A stretch of 37,331 nucleotides of DNA, taken from positions 1-37,331 of the forward strand of contig JAAFAB010000023.1 in assembly GCA_018222585.1 (NCBI GenBank), in the 5' to 3' direction. Origin of the DNA: Paracoccaceae bacterium (GTDB lineage: Bacteria > Pseudomonadota > Alphaproteobacteria > Rhodobacterales > Rhodobacteraceae). Position numbers and translations under genes: made by a program. Below the pieces are notes generated by a model. The model was not told the DNA's origin and did not search any database. It saw nothing but the letters and a program-made list of their open reading frames with translations. The stretch's first letter is position 1, and each line of letters starts with the position of its first letter. Below are positions 20,490-28,402 of this stretch, one piece after another.

Positions 20490-21823
20490 TGGGACTGATC
20501 GACCTCTTTCGCGGTGACCGTATGTCGGCTGAGGCCCTGCCGGAGCCAAGCCGGGATGCGTCTGATGACCGCATGTTCGAGTTGGGCGGCAGGCGCTCGG
20601 AGATCAATATCAGCGTCACGGTGGATCGGGCCCGCAAGGTCCCGGTGGTGCGGGACTGCCTGAAGATCCTCTCGGACAGCGTGGCTGGCCTCCAGTTCGG
20701 TGCATGGCGGAAGAAGGACCCTCGGACGCGAGAACGTCTGGAAGGCCATCCCGTTGTGGCGCTGCTGGAGGATCCGAACCCGCGACAGACGTCCTTCGAA
20801 TTCCTGGCCCAGGTGGTCGATGACCTGGAGGCCTATGGAGACTTCATGGCGCGGATCCGCCGAAATGCCTCGGGTCAAATCTATCGCCTCGACCGGTTCT
20901 CGCCGGATCCGGAGATCACCCAGGTGGAGGAGCTGCCGAACGGCATGGGCAAGCGGTTCACGACCCGTGATGTGAACGGCATCGAGATCCGCCTTCTCGA
21001 AGAGGAGGTCTGGCATATTCCGCTGCCGCCGACCTATGACGGTCTGCGCGGGCGCTCGCCGATCCTGCACGACGGTCTCGAGGCCGTGGCGGTAGCGATC
21101 GCGCTGCAGCGCTACGCGAACACTCTGTTCACCAATGACGCGACGCCTCCCTATGCCTTGTCGATGGAAAGCAGCTTCAAGGACTCCGCAAGCAAGGACA
21201 ACTTCCTGAAGGCGATGTCTCGGGCGCTTACCGGGCGCAATCGTCACAAACCGTTCGTGCTGGAATACGGCATGACACCCCATCGGATGGGCCTGACTGC
21301 CGAGGAGGCTCAGTTCCTGGAGACCCGGCGCGAACTCTGGGTTGACCTGACCCGGCTCTGGCGTGTGCCGCCGCACAAGGTCGGCATCATGGACAAGGCG
21401 ACGTTCTCGAATATCGAGCACCAGGCGCTGGAATTTGTCACCGACACGTTGCGCCCGATCCTGGAGCTGATCGAGCGCAGCGCGACGAAGTTCCTGATCG
21501 CCGAGCCGGGTGTCTACTTCGAGTTCAACGTCGCCAGCCTCCTGCGCGGAGACATCAAGACCCGCTTCGAGGCCTACGCCCTCGGCCGTCAATGGGGCTG
21601 GCTGTCAGTGAACGACGTTCTGCGGATGGAGAATGAAAACGGGATCGGCCCGGCCGGCGACCGCTACATGGAGCCGCTCAACATGGTTCCGGTTGGCACG
21701 CCTGCCGGTCAGCGTTCGCCAGATAAGCGCGCCTCGGTGGAGGGCGCCATTCACTTCCTGCGTCAATCCGTGGCCACCACCGGTGGCCGCCCGAGACTGG
21801 AGATTGTCAAAGATGCCGCATGA
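20489..21823 (+). CDS. portal protein, HK97 family
   Basis: A 444-residue portal: the SVTVDRARKVPVVRDCLKIL opening, DLEAYGDFMARIRRNASGQI clip/wing region, FKDSASKDNFLKAMSRALTG and the helical stem LTRLWRVPPHKVGIMDKATF, NIEHQALEFVTDTLRPILEL typical of HK97-type portals. It forms the dodecameric ring through which DNA enters and the tail attaches. Its 3' end overlaps the protease gene by 11 bases. Confidence 0.92.
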   Translation: MGLIDLFRGDRMSAEALPEPSRDASDDRMFELGGRRSEINISVTVDRARKVPVVRDCLKILSDSVAGLQFGAWRKKDPRTRERLEGHPVVALLEDPNPRQTSFEFLAQVVDDLEAYGDFMARIRRNASGQIYRLDRFSPDPEITQVEELPNGMGKRFTTRDVNGIEIRLLEEEVWHIPLPPTYDGLRGRSPILHDGLEAVAVAIALQRYANTLFTNDATPPYALSMESSFKDSASKDNFLKAMSRALTGRNRHKPFVLEYGMTPHRMGLTAEEAQFLETRRELWVDLTRLWRVPPHKVGIMDKATFSNIEHQALEFVTDTLRPILELIERSATKFLIAEPGVYFEFNVASLLRGDIKTRFEAYALGRQWGWLSVNDVLRMENENGIGPAGDRYMEPLNMVPVGTPAGQRSPDKRASVEGAIHFLRQSVATTGGRPRLEIVKDAA

Positions 21824-22727
21824 AATCGAGAGGATCCTGGCTGCGGCCGGGGGCAGTCATTGGCTGATCGAGTCGGGCAAAGCTGCCGAGATTGTCAACG
21901 TGCTGGCCCTGCGCGCCGAGGGGCACAAGCTGGATTGGGACGGGCCCGAGAACAACAAGGTTTATGCCGAAGAGCCGAGCCAGGCGCGTGGAGGTGGCCG
22001 AGTGCACGTCCTGCGCCTGCACGGCACGATCATGCCGCGCGGCAACATGATGACCAGCATGTCCGGCGGTGCCTCTCTCGAACAGTTCGGGGCGGCCTTT
22101 GATGAGGCGGCGGCGGACAGTACGGCGCGCGCCATCGTGATGGATATCGACAGCCCTGGCGGGATTGCCGACTTTGTGCCCGAGCGCGCACGAAAGATCG
22201 CGGCAGCGCGTCGGTCGGGGCGGCCTATCATTGCGGTGGCCAATACGATGGCGGCTTCGGCAGCCTACTGGATCGCAGCGGCCGCTGACGAAATCGTGGT
22301 GTCGCCCTCGGGGCGCGTCGGCTCGATCGGGGTGATGACCCAGCGGGACAACATGCGGGGAGCCCTCGAGAAAGCCGGGATCACGCGCGAGATGTTCTCG
22401 ACCGCGCCGCGCAAGCTCGAGGGGCATCCCTTCGCATCTCCGCTGAACGCCGAGGCGCGCGCCGCCATCATGGCCGAGGCGAACGCCCTTCATGACATGT
22501 TCGTCGGCGACGTTGCCAAATGGCGGGGCGTGCCGGAGGCCACCGTCCGCGCGGATCCCGAAGGCGCGGATGCGCACTTCGGTGGCGGCCGTGTCTACCA
22601 CGCCGAACGGGCCGTTCGCCTTGGCATGGCGGATCGTGTCGCCACCTTCGAGGACACCCTGACCCGCGCCGTACGTGGTGGGTCGCGGAACGTGAGCACC
22701 GCACGCAAGCGCCTCAGCACTCTCTGA
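21813..22727 (+). CDS. S49-family prohead protease (ClpP/SppA-like)
   Basis: A 304-residue serine peptidase of the SppA/SohB type used by many siphophages to process the capsid scaffold. MDIDSPGGIADF gives the conserved SPGG strand, and MAASAAYW the nucleophile Ser149; SGRVGSIGVM follows. Start at 21813 is chosen for the overlap with the portal gene; the frame is open further upstream within the portal gene. The capsid gene next door has the N-terminal helical region that such proteases remove. Confidence 0.88.
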   Translation: MPHEIERILAAAGGSHWLIESGKAAEIVNVLALRAEGHKLDWDGPENNKVYAEEPSQARGGGRVHVLRLHGTIMPRGNMMTSMSGGASLEQFGAAFDEAAADSTARAIVMDIDSPGGIADFVPERARKIAAARRSGRPIIAVANTMAASAAYWIAAAADEIVVSPSGRVGSIGVMTQRDNMRGALEKAGITREMFSTAPRKLEGHPFASPLNAEARAAIMAEANALHDMFVGDVAKWRGVPEATVRADPEGADAHFGGGRVYHAERAVRLGMADRVATFEDTLTRAVRGGSRNVSTARKRLSTL

Positions 22728-22815
22728 ACATCTTTCCCGACCAACAGGTCACCGAAGCGGTGCGCGCCGGGCGCGCTGCCGAGGATCAGGCATTGCCCGG
22801 CTCACAGGAGACGCC

Positions 22816-24123
22816 ATGAAAACGCTGGCACAACTGCAAAAGGACCTGGCTGCCCTGAAAGCCAAGGGTCAGGCGCTCTGCGATGCGGCAGAGCAGAACG
22901 AAGGTGGGGCCTTCACCGAAGAACAGGACACCGAGTTCGCAGCGATCGAAGAGCAGATCACCGAGCTTACCGCCCAGATCTCCGAGCGCGAAAAGCTCGA
23001 CAAGCGCCGCCGGGCCATGGGCACCACGTCCCTGACCGGCGCCTCGCAGGAGCGCTCGCCGGCTTTCGCCAACCGGGTGCATGAAGAAGATCCCCGCCTG
23101 ACCGGCGGCTTCAAGGATCTGGGGGAGTTCGCCACGGTGGTCCATGCCGCCGTTCGCGCCGGCCAGGTCGGCGGCGTGGTCGATGAGCGCCTGGCCTCGC
23201 TGGCCGGCAGCCATTCGGGCGGTGGCAGCTCCGGCGAGGGCTATTCGCTGCCGCCCCAGTACCGCGATCAGATCTGGGAACTGGTGACCCAGTTCGACGA
23301 GTTCGGCCCCATCATCGATGAAGAGCCGACCGAGAAGCGCGAAGTGAAGCTGGCGGCCGATGAAACCACGCCCTGGGGGACCGCCGGCATCAAGGCCTAC
23401 TGGCGCGCCGAGGGGGCCAAGATGACCCCGAGCCAGATCGCGGACGAGGGCCGCACCGTGCCGCTGCACGAGCTCTACACTCTGGCTCTGGCCACCGAGG
23501 AGCTGCTGGAAGATTCGCCGCGTCTGCAGAACCGCCTGACCAACAAGGCCGCCCAGGCGATCGCCTGGAAGAAGAACCTGGCCATCGTCGAGGGTAGCGG
23601 CGTCGGGCAGCCCTTGGGTTGGATGAAGTCGAACGCCCTGGTCACCGTCGGCAAGGAAAGCGGCCAGGCGGCGGATACGATCAACGCGACCAACGTGCTG
23701 AAGATGTATTCGCGCCTGCTGATGGCGCCCGGTGACAGCCCGTTCTGGCAGGCCAACACCAACTGCCTGCCGCAGCTGATGACCATGACCATCGGTGACC
23801 GCCCGATCTGGGTGCCCCCGACCGGGCTTGCCGAGGCCCCGGGTGGCTTCCTGCTGGGCCTGCCGGTGCGGCTGACCGAATTCGCGAAGAGCGTCGGCGA
23901 CCTGGGCGACCTGCAGCTGATCTCGCCGAAAGGCTACTACGGTGCCCGCCGGTCGTCGGGGGCCAAGTTCGCGAGCTCGATCCACCTCTACTTCGACTAC
24001 GGAGTTCAGGCGTTCCGCTGGGTCTTCCGTTATGGCGGCCAGCCCCATCTCTCGGCGCCGATGAGCCCGCACAACGGCGCCGATACCAAGTCGCACTTCA
24101 TCGCCCTGGCAGAGCGCGCCTGA
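22816..24123 (+). CDS. major capsid protein, HK97 fold
   Basis: A 435-residue capsid protein. Residues 1-65 are a coiled-coil scaffold (delta) domain (MKTLAQLQKDLAALKAKGQA..., ending ISEREKLDKRRRAM); the mature shell follows, with YSLPPQYRDQIWELV, the E-loop/P-domain, GSGVGQPLGWMKSN and an LISPKGYYGARR beta strand near the C-terminus. CAGGAG precedes the ATG. The upstream S49 protease probably removes the N-terminal domain. A conserved cross-link lysine/asparagine pair as in HK97 was not checked. Confidence 0.93.
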   Translation: MKTLAQLQKDLAALKAKGQALCDAAEQNEGGAFTEEQDTEFAAIEEQITELTAQISEREKLDKRRRAMGTTSLTGASQERSPAFANRVHEEDPRLTGGFKDLGEFATVVHAAVRAGQVGGVVDERLASLAGSHSGGGSSGEGYSLPPQYRDQIWELVTQFDEFGPIIDEEPTEKREVKLAADETTPWGTAGIKAYWRAEGAKMTPSQIADEGRTVPLHELYTLALATEELLEDSPRLQNRLTNKAAQAIAWKKNLAIVEGSGVGQPLGWMKSNALVTVGKESGQAADTINATNVLKMYSRLLMAPGDSPFWQANTNCLPQLMTMTIGDRPIWVPPTGLAEAPGGFLLGLPVRLTEFAKSVGDLGDLQLISPKGYYGARRSSGAKFASSIHLYFDYGVQAFRWVFRYGGQPHLSAPMSPHNGADTKSHFIALAERA

Positions 24124-24225
24124 GCTTCAGGCGTCTCGGCCTAATCGCGGCGATCCGCTGATCGTCCTCTCCCGTCGGCGTCGCCGGCGGGATCTTCGGA
24201 TCATCCTCTGACAGGAGACCTTCCC

Positions 24226-24678
24226 ATGAAGACCCTTCTTCCCTCGGATCGCGCCGCCGTCGTCGGTGTGATCGACCCCGACGCCTACGCGGCCAATACC
24301 TACACCACCGGCTGGATCTCGATGTCCGCCTTCCAGAGCATCATGGCCTGCATCATGGCCGGAGACCTCGGCGCCTCGGCCACGGTCGATGCCAAGATCG
24401 AGCAGGCCACCGACGACTCCGGATCCGACGCCAAGGATGTCGCCGGCGCGGCAATCACTCAGCTGACCAAGGCGGGCAGCGATGACAACAAGCAGGCGGT
24501 GATCAACTGCAACGCCGAAGACCTCGACCTGGCGAACGATTTCACCCACGCGCGCCTGTCGGTGACCGTCGCCACGGCGGCCTGCGATGTGGGTGCTGTC
24601 GTGCTTGGTTTCGACCCCCGCTATGGCCCGGCGTCGGACAGCGACCTCGCCAGCGTCGATGAGATCGTCGCCCTCTGA
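24226..24678 (+). CDS. structural protein next to the capsid, possible decoration protein
   Basis: A 150-residue protein with a strong CAGGAG ribosome site. It has a beta-rich look and no obvious membrane part; DFTHARLSVTVATAACDVGA near its end suggests beta strands. Its place straight after the capsid gene is that of head decoration proteins in many siphophages. No family recognised. Confidence 0.65.
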   Translation: MKTLLPSDRAAVVGVIDPDAYAANTYTTGWISMSAFQSIMACIMAGDLGASATVDAKIEQATDDSGSDAKDVAGAAITQLTKAGSDDNKQAVINCNAEDLDLANDFTHARLSVTVATAACDVGAVVLGFDPRYGPASDSDLASVDEIVAL

Positions 24679-24697
24679 CGGGGCGGCGAAGTCCTAT

Positions 24698-24722
24698 CCG
24701 GTCCCGCCGACGGCGGGACCGG
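24698..24722 (+). other. perfect 11-bp hairpin in the head operon
   Basis: CCGGTCCCGCC, loop GAC, GGCGGGACCGG. No T-tract follows. It separates the abundant capsid/decoration messages from the connector genes and may trim or stabilise the upstream transcript. A weaker similar hairpin (CCCGTCGGC/GCCGGCGGG) follows the capsid gene near 24172-24192. Confidence 0.6.
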
Positions 24723-24790
24723 CTGCTGGCCTGCGGCAGCTGGCGGCGATCACGCGCCGCCAGCTTCCAGAGTTCGGCAAGGAGGCTAGG

Positions 24791-24991
24791 ATGTCTGAAG
24801 AGAAAGTCATGGTGAAGTTCACCAGCCGCTACGAGGTCCAGGACGAACACCGGGGCACCGATGAGGCAACCGTCTACGACAAGGGCCTTCGCAAGTCCTT
24901 CGATCGGAGCTCGGCGCTTCACTTCCTGCGCCGGGGTGTGGCCGTTCCTGCCCGCCAGTCCGATGCCGAGAAGGTGGCTGACGCGCTGTGA
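24791..24991 (+). CDS. small hypothetical head-region protein
   Basis: A 66-residue protein, MSEEKVMVKFTSRYEVQDEH, with a KGLRKSFDRSSALHFLRRGVA segment. AAGGAGG is placed seven bases before the ATG at 24791, which is why the longer frame is not used. Its stop overlaps the next gene's GTG start. Confidence 0.6.
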   Translation: MSEEKVMVKFTSRYEVQDEHRGTDEATVYDKGLRKSFDRSSALHFLRRGVAVPARQSDAEKVADAL

Positions 24992-25575
24992 GTTACACGG
25001 TCATCACGCCGCCGGCGAAGCCCGTCATGACCTCGGGCGATGCTGTGCTGCGGCAATACCTTCGCATCTTCGATGGCGAGAGCGAGCAAGACGACCTGAT
25101 CGACGTCATGATCGCCGGGGCTGCCGCCCGGGTCGAAACCTACCTGCGACGGCCCTTGATCACGCGCGAATGCCGTCTGACCCGGCACGGCTTTGGCCCC
25201 TGCACCGGTGTGCCGCTGCCGACCGATCCCGTGTCGGAGATCACCCGCGTCGCATACGTCGATGGCGCAGGTGTGGAACAGGTCATGGCCCCCGAAGACT
25301 ATCGGCTGATCGTGGCCAGGGTGCCCGCTGAGGTGCATCCCGCATACGGCTCTGCCTGGCCGGCGCCGCGACCGGATCGGGACAGCGTGATGATCGACTT
25401 CACCGCGGGCTACGGAGCCGATCCATCCGCTGTGCCGTCGGACATTCTCGCCGTGATCCGCACCATGGTGTCCTACGACTTCCTGGAGCGTGACACGCTC
25501 GATCCGGGGAATGCCGAAGACCGGAAGCGGGCACCGATGCTTTCGCAGCTCGATCCCCACAGGTTCTGGTTCTGA
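24988..25575 (+). CDS. head-tail connector, gp6-like
   Basis: A 195-residue protein of the gp6/SPP1 gp15-like adaptor type: an N-terminal helical part (DDLIDVMIAGAAARVETYLR) that fits the family's AA/E-ring packing, a beta-rich middle and a C-terminal helix (DILAVIRTMVSYDFLERD). It starts with GTG overlapping the previous TGA. It sits on the portal and passes DNA to the closure protein. Confidence 0.82.
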   Translation: MSYTVITPPAKPVMTSGDAVLRQYLRIFDGESEQDDLIDVMIAGAAARVETYLRRPLITRECRLTRHGFGPCTGVPLPTDPVSEITRVAYVDGAGVEQVMAPEDYRLIVARVPAEVHPAYGSAWPAPRPDRDSVMIDFTAGYGADPSAVPSDILAVIRTMVSYDFLERDTLDPGNAEDRKRAPMLSQLDPHRFWF

Positions 25576-25946
25576 TGGCCTCGGGAACTGGCGCCATGCG
25601 ATGGCGCGTTGCCCTCGATCGCCCGAGGTCACAGACCGACGGGCGAGGCGGTGTGACCCGGGATTTCGAAGAGGTCTTTCGGGCCTATGCCAAGTTCCGC
25701 TGGCTGCGCGGCGGCGAGACGGTGCAGGCCGCGCGGTTGGCGGGTCGTCAGCCGGTGGTGATCCGTCTTCACCTGACCTCGCTGTCGCTTCGCATCACGA
25801 CGGGTTGGCGGGTGCGCGACCTGGCTGCCGACGCGGCGTCCGAGATCGGCGCGGCCCGAATCGGTCACTACAACATCCGGTCGGTGGTGCCGACCGAGGA
25901 TCGCCGGTGGATCGAAATCACCGCCGAAAGCAACGTGTCCAGCTGA
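25575..25946 (+). CDS. head-closure (head-tail joining) protein
   Basis: A 123-residue beta-barrel-like protein of the phage head-tail joining family: MRWRVALDRPRSQTDGRGGV at the start and a FRAYAKFRWLRGGETVQAAR segment followed by VIRLHLTSLSLRITTGWRVR. It caps the portal-connector channel. Overlaps the previous stop by one base. Confidence 0.8.
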   Translation: MASGTGAMRWRVALDRPRSQTDGRGGVTRDFEEVFRAYAKFRWLRGGETVQAARLAGRQPVVIRLHLTSLSLRITTGWRVRDLAADAASEIGAARIGHYNIRSVVPTEDRRWIEITAESNVSS

Positions 25947-25956
25947 GGAACAGACC

Positions 25957-26475
25957 ATGACACTTTCTGCAGAGATCAAGGTGGCGCTTTCGGCGCTGCA
26001 ACGTGGTGACAATGCCTTCGGCGGCGATCGCTTCGCGCCCCGTATCGAGGCTCTGATGCAGTTCGCCGATGGCACCGGGTCGAACCAGGCGAACCTGCTC
26101 TATGCTGGTGAGCGCACCGTGGCGGATGGTGCCGATGACGATGTCGACCTCTCCGGTGCGCTCGCAGATGCATTCGGCGCAACCATCGCCGCTGCCGAGG
26201 TTGTCGCCTTGCTGCTGATCAACGCGCCGATCTCGGGGGATCCCAACACCACGGCGCTGACGGTCGGCGGGGCTGCCAGCCCCTTCGAAGGCTTCCTGGG
26301 CGGCACCGACCCGACGCTGGGGCCGATCCCGCCGGGCGGCGTCGTGCTGCTGGCGGGACCGGGCGCGGCTGGCCTCGGCGCGATCACGGCGGACACCGCC
26401 GACGAGCTTCGCATCGCGAATGGCAGCGGCGCCGCCAATACCTACCAGCTCGCGATCCTCGCGCGTTCCGCCTGA
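25957..26475 (+). CDS. structural protein of unknown type
   Basis: A 172-residue glycine/alanine-rich protein between the closure and tail-terminator genes: MTLSAEIKVALSALQRGDNA, then LLYAGERTVADGADDDVDLS and, near the end, NGSGAANTYQLAILARSA. It lacks charged helices and looks like a beta-rich virion protein. Perhaps a decoration or tail-associated protein; not recognised. Confidence 0.65.
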   Translation: MTLSAEIKVALSALQRGDNAFGGDRFAPRIEALMQFADGTGSNQANLLYAGERTVADGADDDVDLSGALADAFGATIAAAEVVALLLINAPISGDPNTTALTVGGAASPFEGFLGGTDPTLGPIPPGGVVLLAGPGAAGLGAITADTADELRIANGSGAANTYQLAILARSA

Positions 26476-26882
26476 TGTATGGTCGCACCGGGTCGCTGCA
26501 GGCAGCGATCTACGACAGGCTCATGTCTAATGCGTCCCTGCAGGCCCTGGTGGGTGGGCGGGTCTACGATGGTCCGCCCCGGGACCCGGCCTTTCCCTAT
26601 CTTTCGTTCGGCCCGGGCTACGGCGTCGATGAGGGTGGCGACGACCTCGATGCCGAAGATGTCACGATACAGGTTGATATCTGGTGCGACGACCAGCAGA
26701 GGCGCGGACCCTGCAGCGACCTGGTGGATCTTGTTCGCGAGATCTTCCAGCGGCAGAGCCTGGATCTCGACTTTCCATTCTCGGCCAGCGCGGTGCGCGT
26801 CCCGGTGAAGCGCGTCATGCTGGATCCTAGCGGCTACGTTCATGGCGTGGTGCAGATCACAGCTTTCGTCGAGCGCCTTTGA
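26475..26882 (+). CDS. tail terminator (DUF3168)
   Basis: A 135-residue DUF3168 protein: LQAAIYDRLMSNASLQALVG, GRVYDGPPRDPAFPYLSFGP, the IQVDIWCDD strand and HGVVQITAFVERL end. These proteins form the ring that ends tail polymerisation and joins the head. Starts in a one-base overlap with the previous gene. Confidence 0.85.
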   Translation: MYGRTGSLQAAIYDRLMSNASLQALVGGRVYDGPPRDPAFPYLSFGPGYGVDEGGDDLDAEDVTIQVDIWCDDQQRRGPCSDLVDLVREIFQRQSLDLDFPFSASAVRVPVKRVMLDPSGYVHGVVQITAFVERL

Positions 26883-27367
26883 TGGTCAAGGGCCGCGAGA
26901 GGTTCCGCCGCAAGATGCTGCACGACATTCCGGACGCGATCCGCGCCGAAGTGATCAAGCAGCTGGAGAAGGAAGCGGCCAAGGTGGTCGAGGCGATGCG
27001 GCGCCTTGTTCCGGTCCGGACCGGCGCGCTGTTTCGCAGCATCGGCTGGACCTGGGGCGCGGCGCCGGCCGGTGCCGTGGTCCTCGGGCGTGTTGCCCAG
27101 CACGAGTTTTCGCGGATCGCCATCACCATTTACGCCGGCGGCACTGAGGCGACTGCGCGGCAGCAGAGCCGGGCATCCGGAACGCGGGCCCGGGATCAGA
27201 AGCGGCCCGGAACCTTCGACACGGACAACGCCCGTTTTCAGGAGTTCGGCACCATCAACATGCCGGCCAATCCATTTTTCTTCCCCGCGTGGCGCTCTGA
27301 GCGCAACCGGGTCAACGCGAACCTGCGGCGCGCAATCAAGCGCGGCGTGCGCAAAGGCGGCAACTAA
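26882..27367 (+). CDS. HK97-gp10 family tail protein
   Basis: A 161-residue protein with the gp10 pattern: a charged first helix (RFRRKMLHDIPDAIRAEVIK), VPVRTGALFRSIGW, and FQEFGTINMPANPFFFPAWR with the conserved ARFxEFGT and A.PFF.PA blocks. Such proteins act in head-tail or tail assembly. Start at 26882 in a TGATG overlap. Confidence 0.88.
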   Translation: MVKGRERFRRKMLHDIPDAIRAEVIKQLEKEAAKVVEAMRRLVPVRTGALFRSIGWTWGAAPAGAVVLGRVAQHEFSRIAITIYAGGTEATARQQSRASGTRARDQKRPGTFDTDNARFQEFGTINMPANPFFFPAWRSERNRVNANLRRAIKRGVRKGGN

Positions 27368-27380
27368 AGGGGTATCAGAG

Positions 27381-27857
27381 ATGACCACTGCCCAAACGGC
27401 CACTTATGACCAGCTGGTGCTGGAGGTGGAATTCGTCCCGAATAGCGGGACCTTCACCAAGATCTGCGGGATCACCGGTGTCAGCATCACCCGGTCCAAG
27501 AACATCTCGACGACCGAGGTTCCGGACTGCGACGACGAGACCAAGGCCCACGAGGTCATGCGCGACGTCCGTTCGCGCGAGGTCAGCGTCTCGGGCACGG
27601 GTGTCTGGGCCCGTGACAGCCATTCCAAAATGATGAGCTGGTTCTACGCCGATGGCGAGGCCGGCAAGCTGAATTGCCGGCTGCGCAACGCCAATGTCGA
27701 GGACAACGGCGCCTCGGGCGACCCCTATGTCGAGAGCGGCAAGGCGATCCTGGCAACCCTCAGCAATGAGCGCAGCGAGGACAAGACCCGCATCTCGGCC
27801 TCGATCGAGATCCAGTTCGACGGCACGCCCGCCCTCGGCACTCTCTCGGGGTCCTGA
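27381..27857 (+). CDS. major tail tube protein
   Basis: A 158-residue beta-rich tail tube protein: MTTAQTATYDQLVLEVEFVP, FTKICGITGVSITRSKNIST, TTEVPDCDDE and a SASIEIQFDGTPALGTLSGS end. This is the pattern of GTA- and TP901-1-like tube proteins. The ATG at 27381 starts the conserved part; the frame is open upstream only as shadow sequence. Placement between tail completion and chaperone genes fits. Confidence 0.85.
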   Translation: MTTAQTATYDQLVLEVEFVPNSGTFTKICGITGVSITRSKNISTTEVPDCDDETKAHEVMRDVRSREVSVSGTGVWARDSHSKMMSWFYADGEAGKLNCRLRNANVEDNGASGDPYVESGKAILATLSNERSEDKTRISASIEIQFDGTPALGTLSGS

Positions 27858-27860
27858 TCG

Positions 27861-28250
27861 ATGGACGATATCCGCATCGCATGGCTGGGCGGAGAGCATC
27901 CTTTCCGCCTGCCCCTGGGGCGCCTGCGGGCGCTTCAGGACAACTGCAACGCTGGCCCCGAAGAAATCTTCAAGCGGATCCGCGACGGCAGCTGGCGTGT
28001 CGATGACCTGGCCGAGACTCTGCGGCAGGGCCTGATGGGCGCCGGCATGGCCGACAAAGATGCCGGTCCTCTGGTGATCGGGCTGATGGAAAAGCACCCG
28101 ATCGCCGATTTCAAGATGACCGCCTACCGCGTCCTGCACCACGCCCTCCTGGGGCCCGAGGGTGACCAGGTGGGAAAGCCGGGCGGGGTGGATCCGGAGG
28201 CGGAGGGCCCTGGAGGTTCTCGCGCCTCTACGGAAGCGGAGCCGTCCTAG
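27861..28250 (+). CDS. tail assembly chaperone, GTA-gp10 type (short form)
   Basis: A 129-residue protein: MDDIRIAWLGGEHPFRLPLG, RALQDNCNAGPEEIFKRIRD, DLAETLRQGLMGAGM. This is the GTA_gp10 family, which corresponds to the G part of the lambda G/GT chaperones that coat the tape measure during tail assembly. After residue 106 (slippery site) the zero-frame end is a low-complexity Gly/Ser/Glu tail, as expected for a frame mainly used as a stop path. Confidence 0.88.
   Translation: MDDIRIAWLGGEHPFRLPLGRLRALQDNCNAGPEEIFKRIRDGSWRVDDLAETLRQGLMGAGMADKDAGPLVIGLMEKHPIADFKMTAYRVLHHALLGPEGDQVGKPGGVDPEAEGPGGSRASTEAEPS
28172..28178 (+). promoter_or_regulatory. programmed -1 frameshift site GGGAAAG
   Basis: The heptamer G GGA AAG is in the correct phase (zero-frame codons GGA, AAG) and is the same one used in lambda G/GT. 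A -1 slip joins the GTA-gp10 chaperone to the downstream frame, which has no start of its own. GC-rich sequence with pairing potential follows it. Confidence 0.85.
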
Positions 28251-28402
28251 GGTTCACCCCGGCACAAGTCGACGACATGAGCGTCTGGGAGCTGCTGGCC
28301 TGCCTTGATGGCTGGTCGGAGGCCCATGGCGGAAAGCGCAGTGCCTCGGCCGACCCCATGTCGAGCGAGGACATGCGCGCAGTTGGTATCGAGGGAATGT
28401 GA
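28178..28402 (+). CDS. tail assembly chaperone, T part reached by -1 frameshift
   Basis: After the slip the frame gives 74 residues: a Gly-rich linker, then WRFSRLYGSGAVLGFTPAQV, DDMSVWELLACLDGWSEAHG and a final SSEDMRAVGIEGM. This is the small domain that in GTA-like tails is a separate chaperone gene (LYGxGxxLGxTPxEV...WE...DGW...HGG). Here a stop at 28163-28165 closes its frame upstream and there is no good start before the domain, so it is most simply made as the C-terminal part of a fusion of about 180 residues (27861-28178 plus this frame). Stop TGA overlaps the tape-measure start. Confidence 0.85.
   Translation, partial: AGRGGSGGGGPWRFSRLYGSGAVLGFTPAQVDDMSVWELLACLDGWSEAHGGKRSASADPMSSEDMRAVGIEGM

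Noticed and set aside
24172..24192. Hairpin after the capsid gene (CCCGTCGGC/GCCGGCGGG) as a terminator
   Set aside because: It includes a G-T pair and is followed by ATCTTCGG rather than a T-run; with the next head gene 40 bases on, full termination is unlikely.
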